Counted from the stretch's first letter, positions 33,684 to 41,938 are shown. The stretch is DNA of 64,000 nucleotides from Solwaraspora sp. WMMA2065 (GCF_030345075.1 NZ_CP128361.1:1054001-1118000), one strand, 5' to 3'. The notes: generated by a model not told the origin, from the sequence alone. Translations and numbers: made by a program.

Positions 33684-33734
33684 GAGCTGTACCCCGGCCG
33701 GCCAGCGACGGCGTCGCCGGCCGGGGTACAGCTC
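33684..33734 (-). terminator. Terminator hairpin of the former CBM2 gene
   Basis: A perfect 18-bp stem (33684-33701, gagctgtaccccggccgg, with 33717-33734) around a 15-base loop. It lies 19 bases downstream, on the minus strand, of the stop codon of the CBM2 remnant at 33753, so it is probably the terminator left from that once-intact gene. Confidence 0.82.
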
Positions 33735-33752
33735 AGGTTGGTTCCCGAAGGC

Positions 33753-33865
33753 TCAGCCGCAGGCCGCGCCGTCAAGGGTGAACCCGCTGGGTGAGGAGCT
33801 GTTGCCGGTGTGGGTGGCCTGGAAGCCGATGCTGACCGAGCCTCCCGGTGGGATGACCGGGTGTC
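33753..33865 (-). pseudogene. 3' fragment of a carbohydrate-binding module 2 (CBM2) protein
   Basis: The minus strand encodes HPVIPPGGSVSIGFQATHTGNSSSPSGFTLDGAACG and a stop at 33753. This is the last ~36 residues of a family 2 cellulose/chitin-binding module (gap-GGSVxxGFQ-G-N-P-FTLNG-C). Immediately upstream (33866 onward) the frame loses all resemblance (RRLGHPAGHPTRHP), so the catalytic part and most of the module are gone. The gene would have encoded a secreted polysaccharidase. The strong terminator that followed it is intact. Confidence 0.8.
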
Positions 33866-34083
33866 TGGTGGGGTGTCCGGCGGGGTGTCCGAGCCGCCTC
33901 GTGTCGCGCTGTCGGGTCTGGCGGGGCTTTGGGTGCCCTTCGGAATGCGCGGGTGAAACTCGTATATTTCCTATGGTGGCCCGGTCTGTCATGCGATTCG
34001 CGCATCGCTTTATGCTGCAAGAAGAGCCATTGAGGCATGGCTATGTGAAGCCGTATGGTCATGTCACCTGGCAGGACTAACGG

Positions 34084-34464
34084 ATGGTGGTGGTCTCAAT
34101 GCGGAAGCTGCTCGGCTTCGTCGCGGCACTGGCAATCGGTGTTTCCGCGACATTGTTCTTCGCGCCGTCGGCGCAGGCGACGACGGCAACATTTACCCAG
34201 ACAAGTTCCTGGTCGACCGGTTATGTCGCCGAGGTTGTCGTCACGAACGACTTCACTGTGCCGATCACCGGCTGGGAGTTGGCCTTCACGCTGCCGGCGG
34301 GGTCGACCGTCTCCAACGTATGGAATGCGCAGATCGCGACCAGTACGCCGCACTACACCCTGATCAACACAAGCTGGAACGGATCGCTCGCGCCGGGACA
34401 GTCCGTCGCCGTCGGGTTCGTGGTGACCGGCACCGGCCTGCCGACGATCCTCTGGCCGCTGTAG
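34084..34464 (+). CDS. Small secreted single-domain CBM2-like protein
   Basis: A 126-residue exported protein: a signal peptide (MRKLLGFVAALAIGVSATLFFAPSAQA) followed by one family 2 carbohydrate-binding module. The surface aromatics and strand order fit (SSWSTGYVAEVVVTN, ITGWELAFTLPAG, VSNVWNAQI, LINTSWNGSLAPGQSVAVGFVVTG). The module is slightly short: it lacks the flanking cysteine pair and ends TILWPL instead of xFxxNGxxC. ATG 34084 is taken because AGGA (34073-34076) stands seven bases upstream; ATG 34099 is possible. With no catalytic domain it could act as a free cellulose/chitin-binding protein, or be the surviving half of a larger enzyme. Confidence 0.78.
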   Translation: MVVVSMRKLLGFVAALAIGVSATLFFAPSAQATTATFTQTSSWSTGYVAEVVVTNDFTVPITGWELAFTLPAGSTVSNVWNAQIATSTPHYTLINTSWNGSLAPGQSVAVGFVVTGTGLPTILWPL

Positions 34465-34509
34465 ATTCCGCACTCCGGCGTCGGAGCGCCCGCGACGCTT
34501 CCGGTCGCT

Positions 34510-34582
34510 ACCGGCCCGACCGGTCACCCGGTCGGGCCGGTGTGATCTCGCCCATCTTCCGCCCCCGTGGGCGCCGGAAGAT
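34510..34582 (+). terminator. Two consecutive terminator hairpins
   Basis: First hairpin: accggcccgaccgg (34510-34523) pairs with 34528-34541 around a four-base loop, 46 bases after the CBM2 gene stop. Second: atcttccg (34554-34561) pairs with 34575-34582. Together they separate the CBM2 gene from the next gene. Confidence 0.78.
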
Positions 34583-34653
34583 CTGCCCGGGGGATTGCGT
34601 ACGCCGGTCAAGTGGTTACGGTCGGCTGACCGTACCGGTGGAAAAGCGGCGAG

Positions 34654-35994
34654 GTGACCTTGTCTGAGGTAGAACGGAATCGGCCAACCGTGGCGCGACG
34701 CGCCCGCCGTACCGTGGATGTGGCACGTTTCGCGAGGTGGCTGGCGGGTCCGGCCGGCACCGGGTTCATCGGCGTCTTGTTCACCGTCGGCACCGCCGCG
34801 TTCAGCGCAGCCGGCGGGATCGTCCCGGACCTGGCCGCCGAGGGCTGGTCGCAGGGGCGGGACCGAGTCTGGTGGCTGGTCGTCTTCCTCAGCGTGGCGG
34901 TGGCTGCGGTCGCCGCCGGTGCGACGCTGTGGTGGTGGCGCAACCGGCTGCGGGAAACCCGGGGCATCGCGTACGTCGTCAACGAGACGGCCGCCGAGTG
35001 GACCCCGGAGCAGAAGGAAGGCTTCCTGAGCGACGTACGGGACCAGTTCGCGGTGTTCCGACCGGTGCCGCCGCTGCGCAGCTTCGATCGGACGGCGGTG
35101 TGGCCGCACGGTGAGGAGGCGACCCGCTGGGGGCGTGACATGGACGCCGTGGTCCGGCACTTCCAGGTCGCCAACCACGACCCGGACGGCCGGGACGCCG
35201 CGTTGGACCGGTCGCTGTTCGTGTGGGCACCATGGCCGGTGGCGGTCGCGTTCGGACAGCGGACGACGGCGCTCAGCCGGGGCCGGGCGGTGCGGGTCCG
35301 CCAGCGGGACAGCTTCGGCCGGCAGGGGCCGGTGCGGGCACGACCGCTGCAGGACGACGGACATTCGTTCCAGCAGCAGATCGAGCGTCCCGGCGACGGG
35401 CTGTTCGGCGAGTTGAACGTGCGACGTCACCAGGTGCGGCTGCAGATCAGCCGCAACGGTCAGCCGGACCCGGTAGCCGGGCAGGAGCCGGTGCCCGATA
35501 TCGCGCCGGGGACCGCGTTGGAACCGGTGCCGGAGGTGCTGCTGCTGGTGCTGCGGACCAACCACAACCGGTTCGGGCTGCTGCCGAGCCTGCCGGTGGA
35601 CGTCACCGAACGGGCCGCCCACGACGACGCGGCGGCGGGCAGCCGCGAACCGGTCGTCTTCGAGCTGCACGACGCGGTCGGGCTGGGACTGCCGGCGACG
35701 ATGTCGACGGAGCTACGGGAGTGGCGTTACCTGCCGCCGCCCGGCGAGACCCAGCACCGGTGGGCGGACTATCCGGCGATCGTCGCGGCGGCGGCCCAGT
35801 GGGTGGCGGATCAGGCCGCCGCCGCTCCGGAGGCGATCGTCCTGCTCGGCGCGCAGCTGCCGCAGGAGATCTCGGTCGGGCTCGGCATCTGGTCGGCCCG
35901 GCAGTACCGCTGGCCGCGGCATGTGTGGCCGATCTACTTCCAGCTCGGTGCGCAGTTCACGATCCCGCAGCTCGATCTGGGTCGCCCCACCTGA
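34654..35994 (+). CDS. Membrane-anchored protein with a possible SAVED-like sensor region
   Basis: A 446-residue protein with two predicted membrane helices (TGFIGVLFTVGTAAFSAAGGI, ~36-56; VWWLVVFLSVAVAAVAAGA, ~72-90) and a soluble C-terminal ~340 residues. Within the soluble part two similar segments recur: LFVWAPWPVAVAFGQR...AVRVRQ (~188-215) and IVLLGAQLPQEISVGLGIWSAR...WPIYFQ (~395-430). Each is a strand ending in Pro, then a helix ending in Gly. This duplicated pattern resembles the two CARF-like halves of SAVED domains, cyclic-oligonucleotide sensors of CBASS effectors. No nucleotide cyclase gene is adjacent. Start GTG 34654 or TTG 34660. The SAVED assignment is tentative; the membrane topology is firmer. 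Confidence 0.5.
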   Translation: MTLSEVERNRPTVARRARRTVDVARFARWLAGPAGTGFIGVLFTVGTAAFSAAGGIVPDLAAEGWSQGRDRVWWLVVFLSVAVAAVAAGATLWWWRNRLRETRGIAYVVNETAAEWTPEQKEGFLSDVRDQFAVFRPVPPLRSFDRTAVWPHGEEATRWGRDMDAVVRHFQVANHDPDGRDAALDRSLFVWAPWPVAVAFGQRTTALSRGRAVRVRQRDSFGRQGPVRARPLQDDGHSFQQQIERPGDGLFGELNVRRHQVRLQISRNGQPDPVAGQEPVPDIAPGTALEPVPEVLLLVLRTNHNRFGLLPSLPVDVTERAAHDDAAAGSREPVVFELHDAVGLGLPATMSTELREWRYLPPPGETQHRWADYPAIVAAAAQWVADQAAAAPEAIVLLGAQLPQEISVGLGIWSARQYRWPRHVWPIYFQLGAQFTIPQLDLGRPT

Positions 35995-36039
35995 CACCGG
36001 GTCCCGGCCGGTCCTTGCCGGTCGGTTGTCGCTCGTCGG

Positions 36040-36528
36040 TCAGAGGCGGAACCCGGTGCAGTCCTCGGTCACCACGATGTGGAACGCGACGCTCTGGGTG
36101 TGTACGCCGTCGGTGACCTCGAACTCGGCGGTGCGCTGTGTGCCGAGCGGCAGCGCCGGCAGCAGCACGTTGACCGCCGAGCTGATCTGGGTGGGGCTGT
36201 CGTTCGACCCCGGGTAAATGGGATACGTCGCGACCGACGACCCGGCGGGCAAGTGGTTGGTGTCCGTTGCCAACTGCGGCCAACTGCCGACGAGCCTGAT
36301 CAGGACGAAACTGCGCTGCCCGACGGTCGGCCGGGTGCAGATGGTTTGACCCTCGTCCACCAGGCCGGCGGCCTTCCAGGTCGCCGGTCCGGCTGCGTCG
36401 GCCGTGGACGGTGCCGTCGACCAGGCGGTGCCGCTCGCGGCTGCGGCCGGCAGGCCACCGTACGTCACCGATGCCAGCGCGGCGGCCAGGCCGAGCGCGT
36501 ACGCCGTCGCGCGGTGCTTGGATCTCAT
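36040..36528 (-). CDS. Small secreted protein of unknown function
   Basis: A 162-residue exported protein: MRSKHRATAYALGLAAALAS and the following stretch form a signal peptide with likely cleavage after PAAAA. The mature region has two cysteines (TICTRP and EDCTGF) and strand-rich Thr/Val segments (SFVLIRLVGSW, AFEVTDGVHTQSVAFHIVV resembling a small beta-sandwich). ATG 36528 has GAGGAG eight bases upstream. No family was recognised. It lies convergent with the putative SAVED-like gene. Confidence 0.6.
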   Translation of the reverse strand: MRSKHRATAYALGLAAALASVTYGGLPAAAASGTAWSTAPSTADAAGPATWKAAGLVDEGQTICTRPTVGQRSFVLIRLVGSWPQLATDTNHLPAGSSVATYPIYPGSNDSPTQISSAVNVLLPALPLGTQRTAEFEVTDGVHTQSVAFHIVVTEDCTGFRL

Positions 36529-36710
36529 GGCTGATCTCCTCAGGTCAGCGGCCGACTGCACGCCGATCGCATCCTCCGACCGGATGGATCAGGTGATCGC
36601 TACGGCCGGACTGTAGTGGACCTTTAGTCCATAGCGGCCACCTGTCTGTGTCAACGGTCGACCGGGGGTATCCCCTTGGACGCGCCCCGGCCGACGGCAG
36701 CGGAGACATT

Positions 36711-36726
36711 TCTGACTATAGTCAGA
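36711..36726. promoter_or_regulatory. Perfect 16-bp palindrome overlapping a -10 element
   Basis: tctgactatagtcaga is a perfect palindrome lying four bases before the GTG start of the MarR-containing fusion gene. Its centre includes TATAGT (36717-36722), a good -10 box placed so that transcription would begin at or next to the start codon (leaderless mRNA). It is the obvious candidate operator for autoregulation by the MarR domain encoded immediately downstream. Confidence 0.7.
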
Positions 36727-36730
36727 GATT

Positions 36731-38536
36731 GTGCGCTTGGAATCCCGGATCCAGACCATCCGCGCGTTCAACCGCGACGTCACCGAACGACTCGGCGTGC
36801 TCGAGGACCGCTACCTGGCACGCGACCGACCGCTCAGCCTCGATCGTCTGCTGTGGGAGATCGGCACGGAGGGCATCGAGGTCCGTGAGCTGCGCAGCCG
36901 CCTCGGACTCGACTCCGGTTACACCAGCCGGCAGCTGCGCGCGCTCGAGCAGGAAGGGCTGGTCGTCGTGTCCCCTTCGGAACACGACAGCAGGGTCCGC
37001 CGGGCCACCCTCACCCCGTCGGGGTTGGCGGAGGTGGCGGTGCTGGACCAGCTCTCCGACGAACTCGTCGGGACGATCCTGGCGCCGCTGACCGAGCGCC
37101 AACGCGACGAGCTCGCCACCGCGACCGAGACCGTACGCCGCCTGTTCACCGCCTCCACGGTCGCGATCGCCGCTGCCGACCCGGCCTCGAAACCGGCACG
37201 ACGGGCGGTCGACGCGTACCGCCGCACGCTCGACGACCGGTTCGACGGCGGGTTCCGACCGGACCGGGCCGTCCCCACCACCGACGACGCGCTGCGTCCC
37301 CCGTCCGGGCTGTTCCTGCTCGCGACGCTGAAGGACCGCCCCGTCGGCTGCGTCGCCGTCACCAGGGTCGACGACACGTCAGCGGAAATCCGCCGGCTCT
37401 GGGTGTCGTCCGAGCTGCGCGGGCTGGGGATCGGACGGCGGCTGCTCGCCGCGGCCGAAGAGGCTGCGGCGTCGCTCGGGGCGGGCGTCGTACGACTGGA
37501 CACCAACCGGACCCTCACCGAGGCGATCGGCCTGTACCGGGCTGCCGGATACGACGAGGCCGCCCCGTTCAACGACCAGCCGTACGCGCACCACTGGTTC
37601 GTCAAGTCGCTGACCGGCGAGCCGCTGCGCGGCGGCGGCGCCGGCGCCCCACCGGGTCGGGTCGGGTTCGTCGGCCTGGGCATCATGGGGCTGCCCATGG
37701 CCCGTCGGCTCGCCCGCAGCGGCGTCGGGCTGACCGTGTGGAGCCGTACCCCGAAGTCCGACGACGAACTCAAGGCGGCCGGCGCCCGTACCGCCGCGAA
37801 CGTCCCGGAGGTGTTCGCGCAGTGCGACACGGTCATCGTGATGCTGCGTAACGCGGACGCCGTCGACCAGGTCCTCCGTGACGTCCCCGGCGGACTCGCC
37901 CACCTCGTCGCCGGACGCACGATCGTCAACATGGGAACACTTCCCCCCGAGTACTCCAAGGCGCTGGCCGACGAGGTCGAAAGCGCTGGCGGACACTACG
38001 TCGAAGCCCCGGTCTCCGGCTCCCGCCGCCCGGCGGAGGACGGCAAACTGGTCGCGATGGTGGCGGGCCGCCCCGACGTCGTCCGGCGCACCGTCGCGCT
38101 GCTCGACCCGCTGTGCGCGCAGATCACCACCTGCGGGCCGGTGCCGTCCGGGATCACGATGAAGCTCGCCGCCAACGTGTTCCTGATCGCCCTCGTGGCC
38201 GGCCTCGCCGAGGCGTTCCACTTCGCCGACCGGCACGGTCTCGACCGGGACCTGCTACGCGGCGTCCTCGACGCGGGTCAGATGTCCTCGGCGATCTCCC
38301 GGGTCAAGACCGCGAAGCTGGTCGCCGACGACCTCTCCGCGCAGGCGGCCATCGCCGATGTGCAGATGAACGCCGAGCTCATTGTGGACGCGGCCGCCGC
38401 AGTGGGGGCAGGCGTCCCGCTCAGCGAGCTGTGCCTGGCGCTCTACGCCGACGCGGTCAGCCGCGGCGATGGGGACCTCGACATGGTCGGCGTCATCCGT
38501 ACCATCGCCGGCGGACAGCAGGGTCACTGTCGGTGA
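36731..38536 (+). CDS. MarR - GNAT - NAD-dependent dehydrogenase triple fusion
   Basis: A 601-residue three-domain protein. Residues ~1-150 form a MarR-type winged helix (LRSRLGLDSGYTSRQLRALEQEGLV with the wing EHDSRVRRATLTP). Residues ~155-285 are a GNAT acetyltransferase, with the acetyl-CoA loop RGLGIGRRLL and strand VVRLDTN. After a short Gly/Ala/Pro linker, residues ~310-600 are a 3-hydroxyisobutyrate-dehydrogenase-like enzyme: VGFVGLGIMGLPMARRL (NAD loop), EAPVSGS and GITMKLAANV carrying the catalytic Lys. MarR-GNAT proteins are known; the added dehydrogenase is unusual. GTG 36731 has no ribosome site but an ideally spaced -10 box, suggesting a leaderless transcript. Confidence 0.88.
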   Translation: MRLESRIQTIRAFNRDVTERLGVLEDRYLARDRPLSLDRLLWEIGTEGIEVRELRSRLGLDSGYTSRQLRALEQEGLVVVSPSEHDSRVRRATLTPSGLAEVAVLDQLSDELVGTILAPLTERQRDELATATETVRRLFTASTVAIAAADPASKPARRAVDAYRRTLDDRFDGGFRPDRAVPTTDDALRPPSGLFLLATLKDRPVGCVAVTRVDDTSAEIRRLWVSSELRGLGIGRRLLAAAEEAAASLGAGVVRLDTNRTLTEAIGLYRAAGYDEAAPFNDQPYAHHWFVKSLTGEPLRGGGAGAPPGRVGFVGLGIMGLPMARRLARSGVGLTVWSRTPKSDDELKAAGARTAANVPEVFAQCDTVIVMLRNADAVDQVLRDVPGGLAHLVAGRTIVNMGTLPPEYSKALADEVESAGGHYVEAPVSGSRRPAEDGKLVAMVAGRPDVVRRTVALLDPLCAQITTCGPVPSGITMKLAANVFLIALVAGLAEAFHFADRHGLDRDLLRGVLDAGQMSSAISRVKTAKLVADDLSAQAAIADVQMNAELIVDAAAAVGAGVPLSELCLALYADAVSRGDGDLDMVGVIRTIAGGQQGHCR

Positions 38537-38577
38537 GAGTATGGCCACGTGTGCGCCGCACTTGCGGGTTACGTCCG

Positions 38578-39891
38578 TCATCCGTGGCGGCGCCGCCAGT
38601 CACTCTCCTCCCGTTCCAGGGCCTGCTGCTCGGCGAGCCGGTGTTCGCGCAGGTGGTGCCGCCAGACCCCGGACCGCCGGCTGTCGGCGGCGACCCCGGT
38701 GACGGTGATTACGGTGAGAAGCAGCAGCGCCGCGAACGCCGGGATCCGGTCGACCACCGGCAGCAGCGCGGCGAGCAGCAGGGCGGGTACGGCCAGGCTG
38801 GCGGTGACGCTACGGACGGTCCGTAACTGGAAGGCCGACAACGCCACCAGGTAGAGCAGGACCCCGCCGTACAGCGCACGCAGGTGGATCGACTCGAGCG
38901 GGGCGTCATCACCGGTCGACGACGCCCCGGCCAGGAAGGCCAACGTCTGCTTCAACCCGAGGGAGAGCAGGATGATGCCGAACAGCATGGGCAGATGCAG
39001 CAGGGTGTAGGCGTCGCGGGCGAGCCGGTCGCGGCGTACCCCGTGAGTGTGGTGCAGCACCTGCTCGGCGGCGTACGACCGGGCGTCGAAGTACGCCCAC
39101 CACATGGCGCAGATCAGGGCGATGCCGAGCAGCGTCGCGGTGATCACCGGGACGGTGCCCGGCGCCCCGATCGAGGCGCCGGAGCCGAGCCCGAGCGACA
39201 GCAGAGCCTCACCGAACCCGATGAGGATGAACTGCGCATGCCGCTCAGTCCAGTGCCCGGCGGAGACCACGGCGAACGGTTCGAGGCGGACGGTGGTCAG
39301 GTACGCGACGCCGACGCCGAGGGTCCAGAGCAGAAGGAGCGTGACGACGCCCTCGCTGGGCCACCCCAGGAGCGGTACCGCCGCGGCGACGAACAGCAAC
39401 GCGGTGCTGGTGGCCAGCACCGGTGTGTCCCTCCACCAGGTGCCCAGTAGTTCGGGGTGCGTCCTCGCGGCGACGCGTAGCGCTGCGGCTTCCAGCAACC
39501 AGATCAGCAGGTAGCAGGTGGGGAAGATGAACTCGCCGGGAATGACCTGCGGGACGCCGGGCTGTGCCTGCGGCGGTTCGTCGCCGAGGCCGGGTAGCGT
39601 CGCCACGGAGATGAAGACGATCGCCATGATGGTGAAGCCGTGGATCGGCATGATTCCCCAGTCGGCCCGGAGATTGTTCCCCAGCAGGGCGAACCGGGAC
39701 CAGACCAGCCAGAGCACCGACAGGAGCAGAAAGATCGCCACCAGTCCGAACGGCTTCAGATCCTCGACCGAGGCAGTGGTCACGTGGATGAAGGCGAACA
39801 CGAAGACCAGGTCGTAGAACAACTCGAGGCGAGAGACTTTCATGCCTGGCGCGGCGGGCATGACCGAAAATGTCGGTTTCGTGGCTTCCAC
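38578..39891 (-). CDS. Low temperature requirement protein A (LtrA) family membrane protein
   Basis: A polytopic membrane protein of ~437 residues with about eleven predicted helices. The family signature VSRLELFYDLVFVFAFIHVT is at the N-terminus, followed by WAYFDA and HLPMLFGIILLSLGL. LtrA proteins are named after a Listeria cold-growth locus; their biochemical role is not established. The start is uncertain: GTG 39891 has TACTGT five bases upstream (possible leaderless start), while ATG 39861 lies closer to the family signature, and neither has a ribosome site. The C-terminus is charged (REHRLAEQQALEREESDWRRR) and cytoplasmic. It is convergent with the MarR-GNAT fusion. Confidence 0.85.
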   Translation of the reverse strand: MEATKPTFSVMPAAPGMKVSRLELFYDLVFVFAFIHVTTASVEDLKPFGLVAIFLLLSVLWLVWSRFALLGNNLRADWGIMPIHGFTIMAIVFISVATLPGLGDEPPQAQPGVPQVIPGEFIFPTCYLLIWLLEAAALRVAARTHPELLGTWWRDTPVLATSTALLFVAAAVPLLGWPSEGVVTLLLLWTLGVGVAYLTTVRLEPFAVVSAGHWTERHAQFILIGFGEALLSLGLGSGASIGAPGTVPVITATLLGIALICAMWWAYFDARSYAAEQVLHHTHGVRRDRLARDAYTLLHLPMLFGIILLSLGLKQTLAFLAGASSTGDDAPLESIHLRALYGGVLLYLVALSAFQLRTVRSVTASLAVPALLLAALLPVVDRIPAFAALLLLTVITVTGVAADSRRSGVWRHHLREHRLAEQQALEREESDWRRRHG

Positions 39892-39971
39892 GACCGACAG
39901 TATGCGACGGAGGCTGGGGCTTCCGAGCCCGGAACGTTTGCTGCGCGAAGTCGAGGGAACCGCCGTCGTCG

Positions 39972-40850
39972 TCAGGATCGGGGGCGGAGACCGTCCAGGG
40001 ACATCAGCGCGGTCGCGGCGGTGCTCGGGTGCCGGCCGCTCGCGGTCGCCACCGCGACGTTCCAGCATGGCGGGTCGGTGATCGGCGCGAAGCGCGCGGC
40101 GGTCCGCTTGGTGGTGAAAAACTGCGGTACGACGGCGACGCCCAGCCCGTGGCTGACCAGGTCGAGCAGCCAGTGCACGTCGTTGACCTCGAAGGCGACC
40201 CGGCGATCGACACCGGCGACGGCCATCGCCTGGTCGACGACGTCCCGGCTTATCCAGCCCGGGGAGAAGTCGACGAAGGTCTCACCGGCAAGCTCGCCCA
40301 GGTCGACCTCGGCACGTTCGCGCAGCGGATGGTCCGGCCCGCAGGCCAGCACCATCGGCTCGGTGCGGATCGGGGCCAGTGTCACACCGGTCGGCGAGCT
40401 GGCCGGCATCGACACGAAGGCGAGATCGAGGTCGCCGGTGCGGACCCGCTCGACCAGGTCCGCCGAACCGCCCTGCCGGAGCCGGATCTCGACGCCAGGA
40501 TGGGCGGCGTGGAACCGGGCCAGCACCGCCGGCAGGTCGACCGCGCCCAGACACTGCAGGGTGCCGACCGCCAGCCGGCCGCGCAGCAGCCCTCGAACCG
40601 CGGCCACCGCGTCCTTGGCGGCGGCGACGTTGGACAGGGCATGTCGGGCCTCGGAGAGCAGCGCCCGCCCCTCGTTGGTCAGCTCGACGCTTCGGGTGTT
40701 GCGGACGAACAGGCTGGCCCCCAGCTCCCGTTCCAGCGAGCGGATGGACGCCGACAGGCCGGACTGCGCGACGTGCATCCGCTCGGCGGCCCGGGTGAAG
40801 TGCCGCTCCTCGGCGACCGCCACGAAGTACTCGAGCTGACGCAGCTCCAC
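39972..40850 (-). CDS. LysR-family transcriptional regulator
   Basis: A 292-residue regulator. The N-terminal winged helix is unmistakable (MELRQLEYFVAVAEERHFTR, AERMHVAQSGLSASIRSLERELGASLF), followed by the periplasmic-binding-like effector domain (GRLAVGTLQCL, DLDLAFVSMP, GLGVAVVPQFF). It is divergent from the aldo/keto reductase gene with a 132-base gap, the classic arrangement for a LysR regulator and its target. LtrA lies downstream on the same strand. Confidence 0.93.
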   Translation of the reverse strand: MELRQLEYFVAVAEERHFTRAAERMHVAQSGLSASIRSLERELGASLFVRNTRSVELTNEGRALLSEARHALSNVAAAKDAVAAVRGLLRGRLAVGTLQCLGAVDLPAVLARFHAAHPGVEIRLRQGGSADLVERVRTGDLDLAFVSMPASSPTGVTLAPIRTEPMVLACGPDHPLRERAEVDLGELAGETFVDFSPGWISRDVVDQAMAVAGVDRRVAFEVNDVHWLLDLVSHGLGVAVVPQFFTTKRTAARFAPITDPPCWNVAVATASGRHPSTAATALMSLDGLRPRS

Positions 40851-40982
40851 GATTCATCACCAAAACTGATCGCCGGGATCGGATCCTTCTGTTGGACAGC
40901 TTAACCGCAGGGTAAGAGGGTGGAACCCGGGCGCGTGGGGTACGACAACCGCGCCCACGGACCATCCCGTAGAGGAGACTTC

Positions 40983-41846
40983 ATGCACACCCGTCACATC
41001 GGTGACGTCGCCGTCGGGGCGATCGGCCTCGGCGGCATGCCGATGTCCATCGAGGGCCGGCCCGACGAGCAGAGGTCGATCGCCACGATCCACGCCGCGC
41101 TGGACGCCGGTGTCACCCTGATCGACACCGCCGACGCCTATCACCTGTACGCCGACGACGTCGGCCACAACGAGTCGTTGATCGCCCACGCCGTGGCGAC
41201 CTTCGGCGGTGACACGTCCGACGTGCTGATCGCCACCAAGGGCGGCCACCTGCGACCCGGCGACGGCTCGTGGACCAAGAACGGCTCGCCCGACTACCTG
41301 AAGAGCGCCTGCGAGGCGTCGCTGAAACGGCTCGGCGTCGAGGCGATCGGCCTCTACCAGTTCCACCGGCCCGACCCCACCGTGCCGTACGCGGACTCGA
41401 TGGGCGCCATCCGGGACCTGCTCGACGCCGGGAAGATCCGGCTCGCCGGCATCTCCAACGCCGACCCGGAGCAGATCCGGCTCGCCAACGACATCCTCGG
41501 CGGCCGGCTGGTCAGCGTACAGAATCAGTTCTCCCCGGCCTTCCGCTCCAGCGAGCCGGAGCTGGAGCTCTGCGCCGAGCTGGGTATCGCCTTCCTGCCG
41601 TGGAGCCCGCTCGGCGGCATCGCCAGCGCCGCCGACCTGGGGTCGCGGTTCGCGGTGTTCGCCGAGGTCGCGAAGGAGTACGGGGTGAGTCCGCAGCAGG
41701 TCTGCCTGGCCTGGCTGCTGGTGAAGGCGCCGGTCGTGGTCCCGATCCCGGGGGCGTCGCGCCCGGAGACGATCCGTGACTCGGCCGCCGCCGCCGACCT
41801 GAAACTGTCGGCCGGACACCTGGCCCGCCTCGACCAACCCGCCTGA
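40983..41846 (+). CDS. Aldo/keto reductase
   Basis: A 287-residue NADPH-dependent oxidoreductase of the AKR TIM-barrel family. The catalytic tetrad is complete: Asp48, Tyr53, Lys86 and His128 in LIDTADAY, IATKGG and YQFHRPD. The coenzyme-binding end reads VVVPIPGASRPETIRDSA. ATG 40983 follows AGAGGAG. It is divergent from the LysR gene, which probably controls it. A very strong hairpin follows 25 bases after the stop. The physiological carbonyl substrate cannot be read from sequence. Confidence 0.93.
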   Translation: MHTRHIGDVAVGAIGLGGMPMSIEGRPDEQRSIATIHAALDAGVTLIDTADAYHLYADDVGHNESLIAHAVATFGGDTSDVLIATKGGHLRPGDGSWTKNGSPDYLKSACEASLKRLGVEAIGLYQFHRPDPTVPYADSMGAIRDLLDAGKIRLAGISNADPEQIRLANDILGGRLVSVQNQFSPAFRSSEPELELCAELGIAFLPWSPLGGIASAADLGSRFAVFAEVAKEYGVSPQQVCLAWLLVKAPVVVPIPGASRPETIRDSAAAADLKLSAGHLARLDQPA

Positions 41847-41871
41847 CCGACCAGCCCGCCCGCACCATGCG

Positions 41872-41938
41872 CAAGATCAAGTGAAGGCCAGATACCTGAC
41901 AACCGCCGGTTGAGGTATCTGGCCTTCACTTGATCTTG
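41872..41938. terminator. Perfect 26-bp inverted repeat (terminator or palindromic element)
   Basis: Arms 41872-41897 and 41913-41938 are perfectly complementary over 26 bases (outer end caagatcaagtgaaggcc), with a 15-base centre that itself contains caacc/ggttg. This is far longer than an average terminator and unlike its surroundings in being less GC-rich. It follows the aldo/keto reductase and precedes the cas6 relic. Confidence 0.8.

Noticed and set aside
33646-34080. Plus-strand open frame covering the CBM2 stub
   Set aside because: Antisense to the recognisable CBM2 fragment and its hairpin; no start context.
40851-40982. A specific LysR binding site (T-N11-A) between the LysR and aldo/keto reductase genes
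   Set aside because: Several weak T-N11-A matches occur by chance; none is a convincing dyad.
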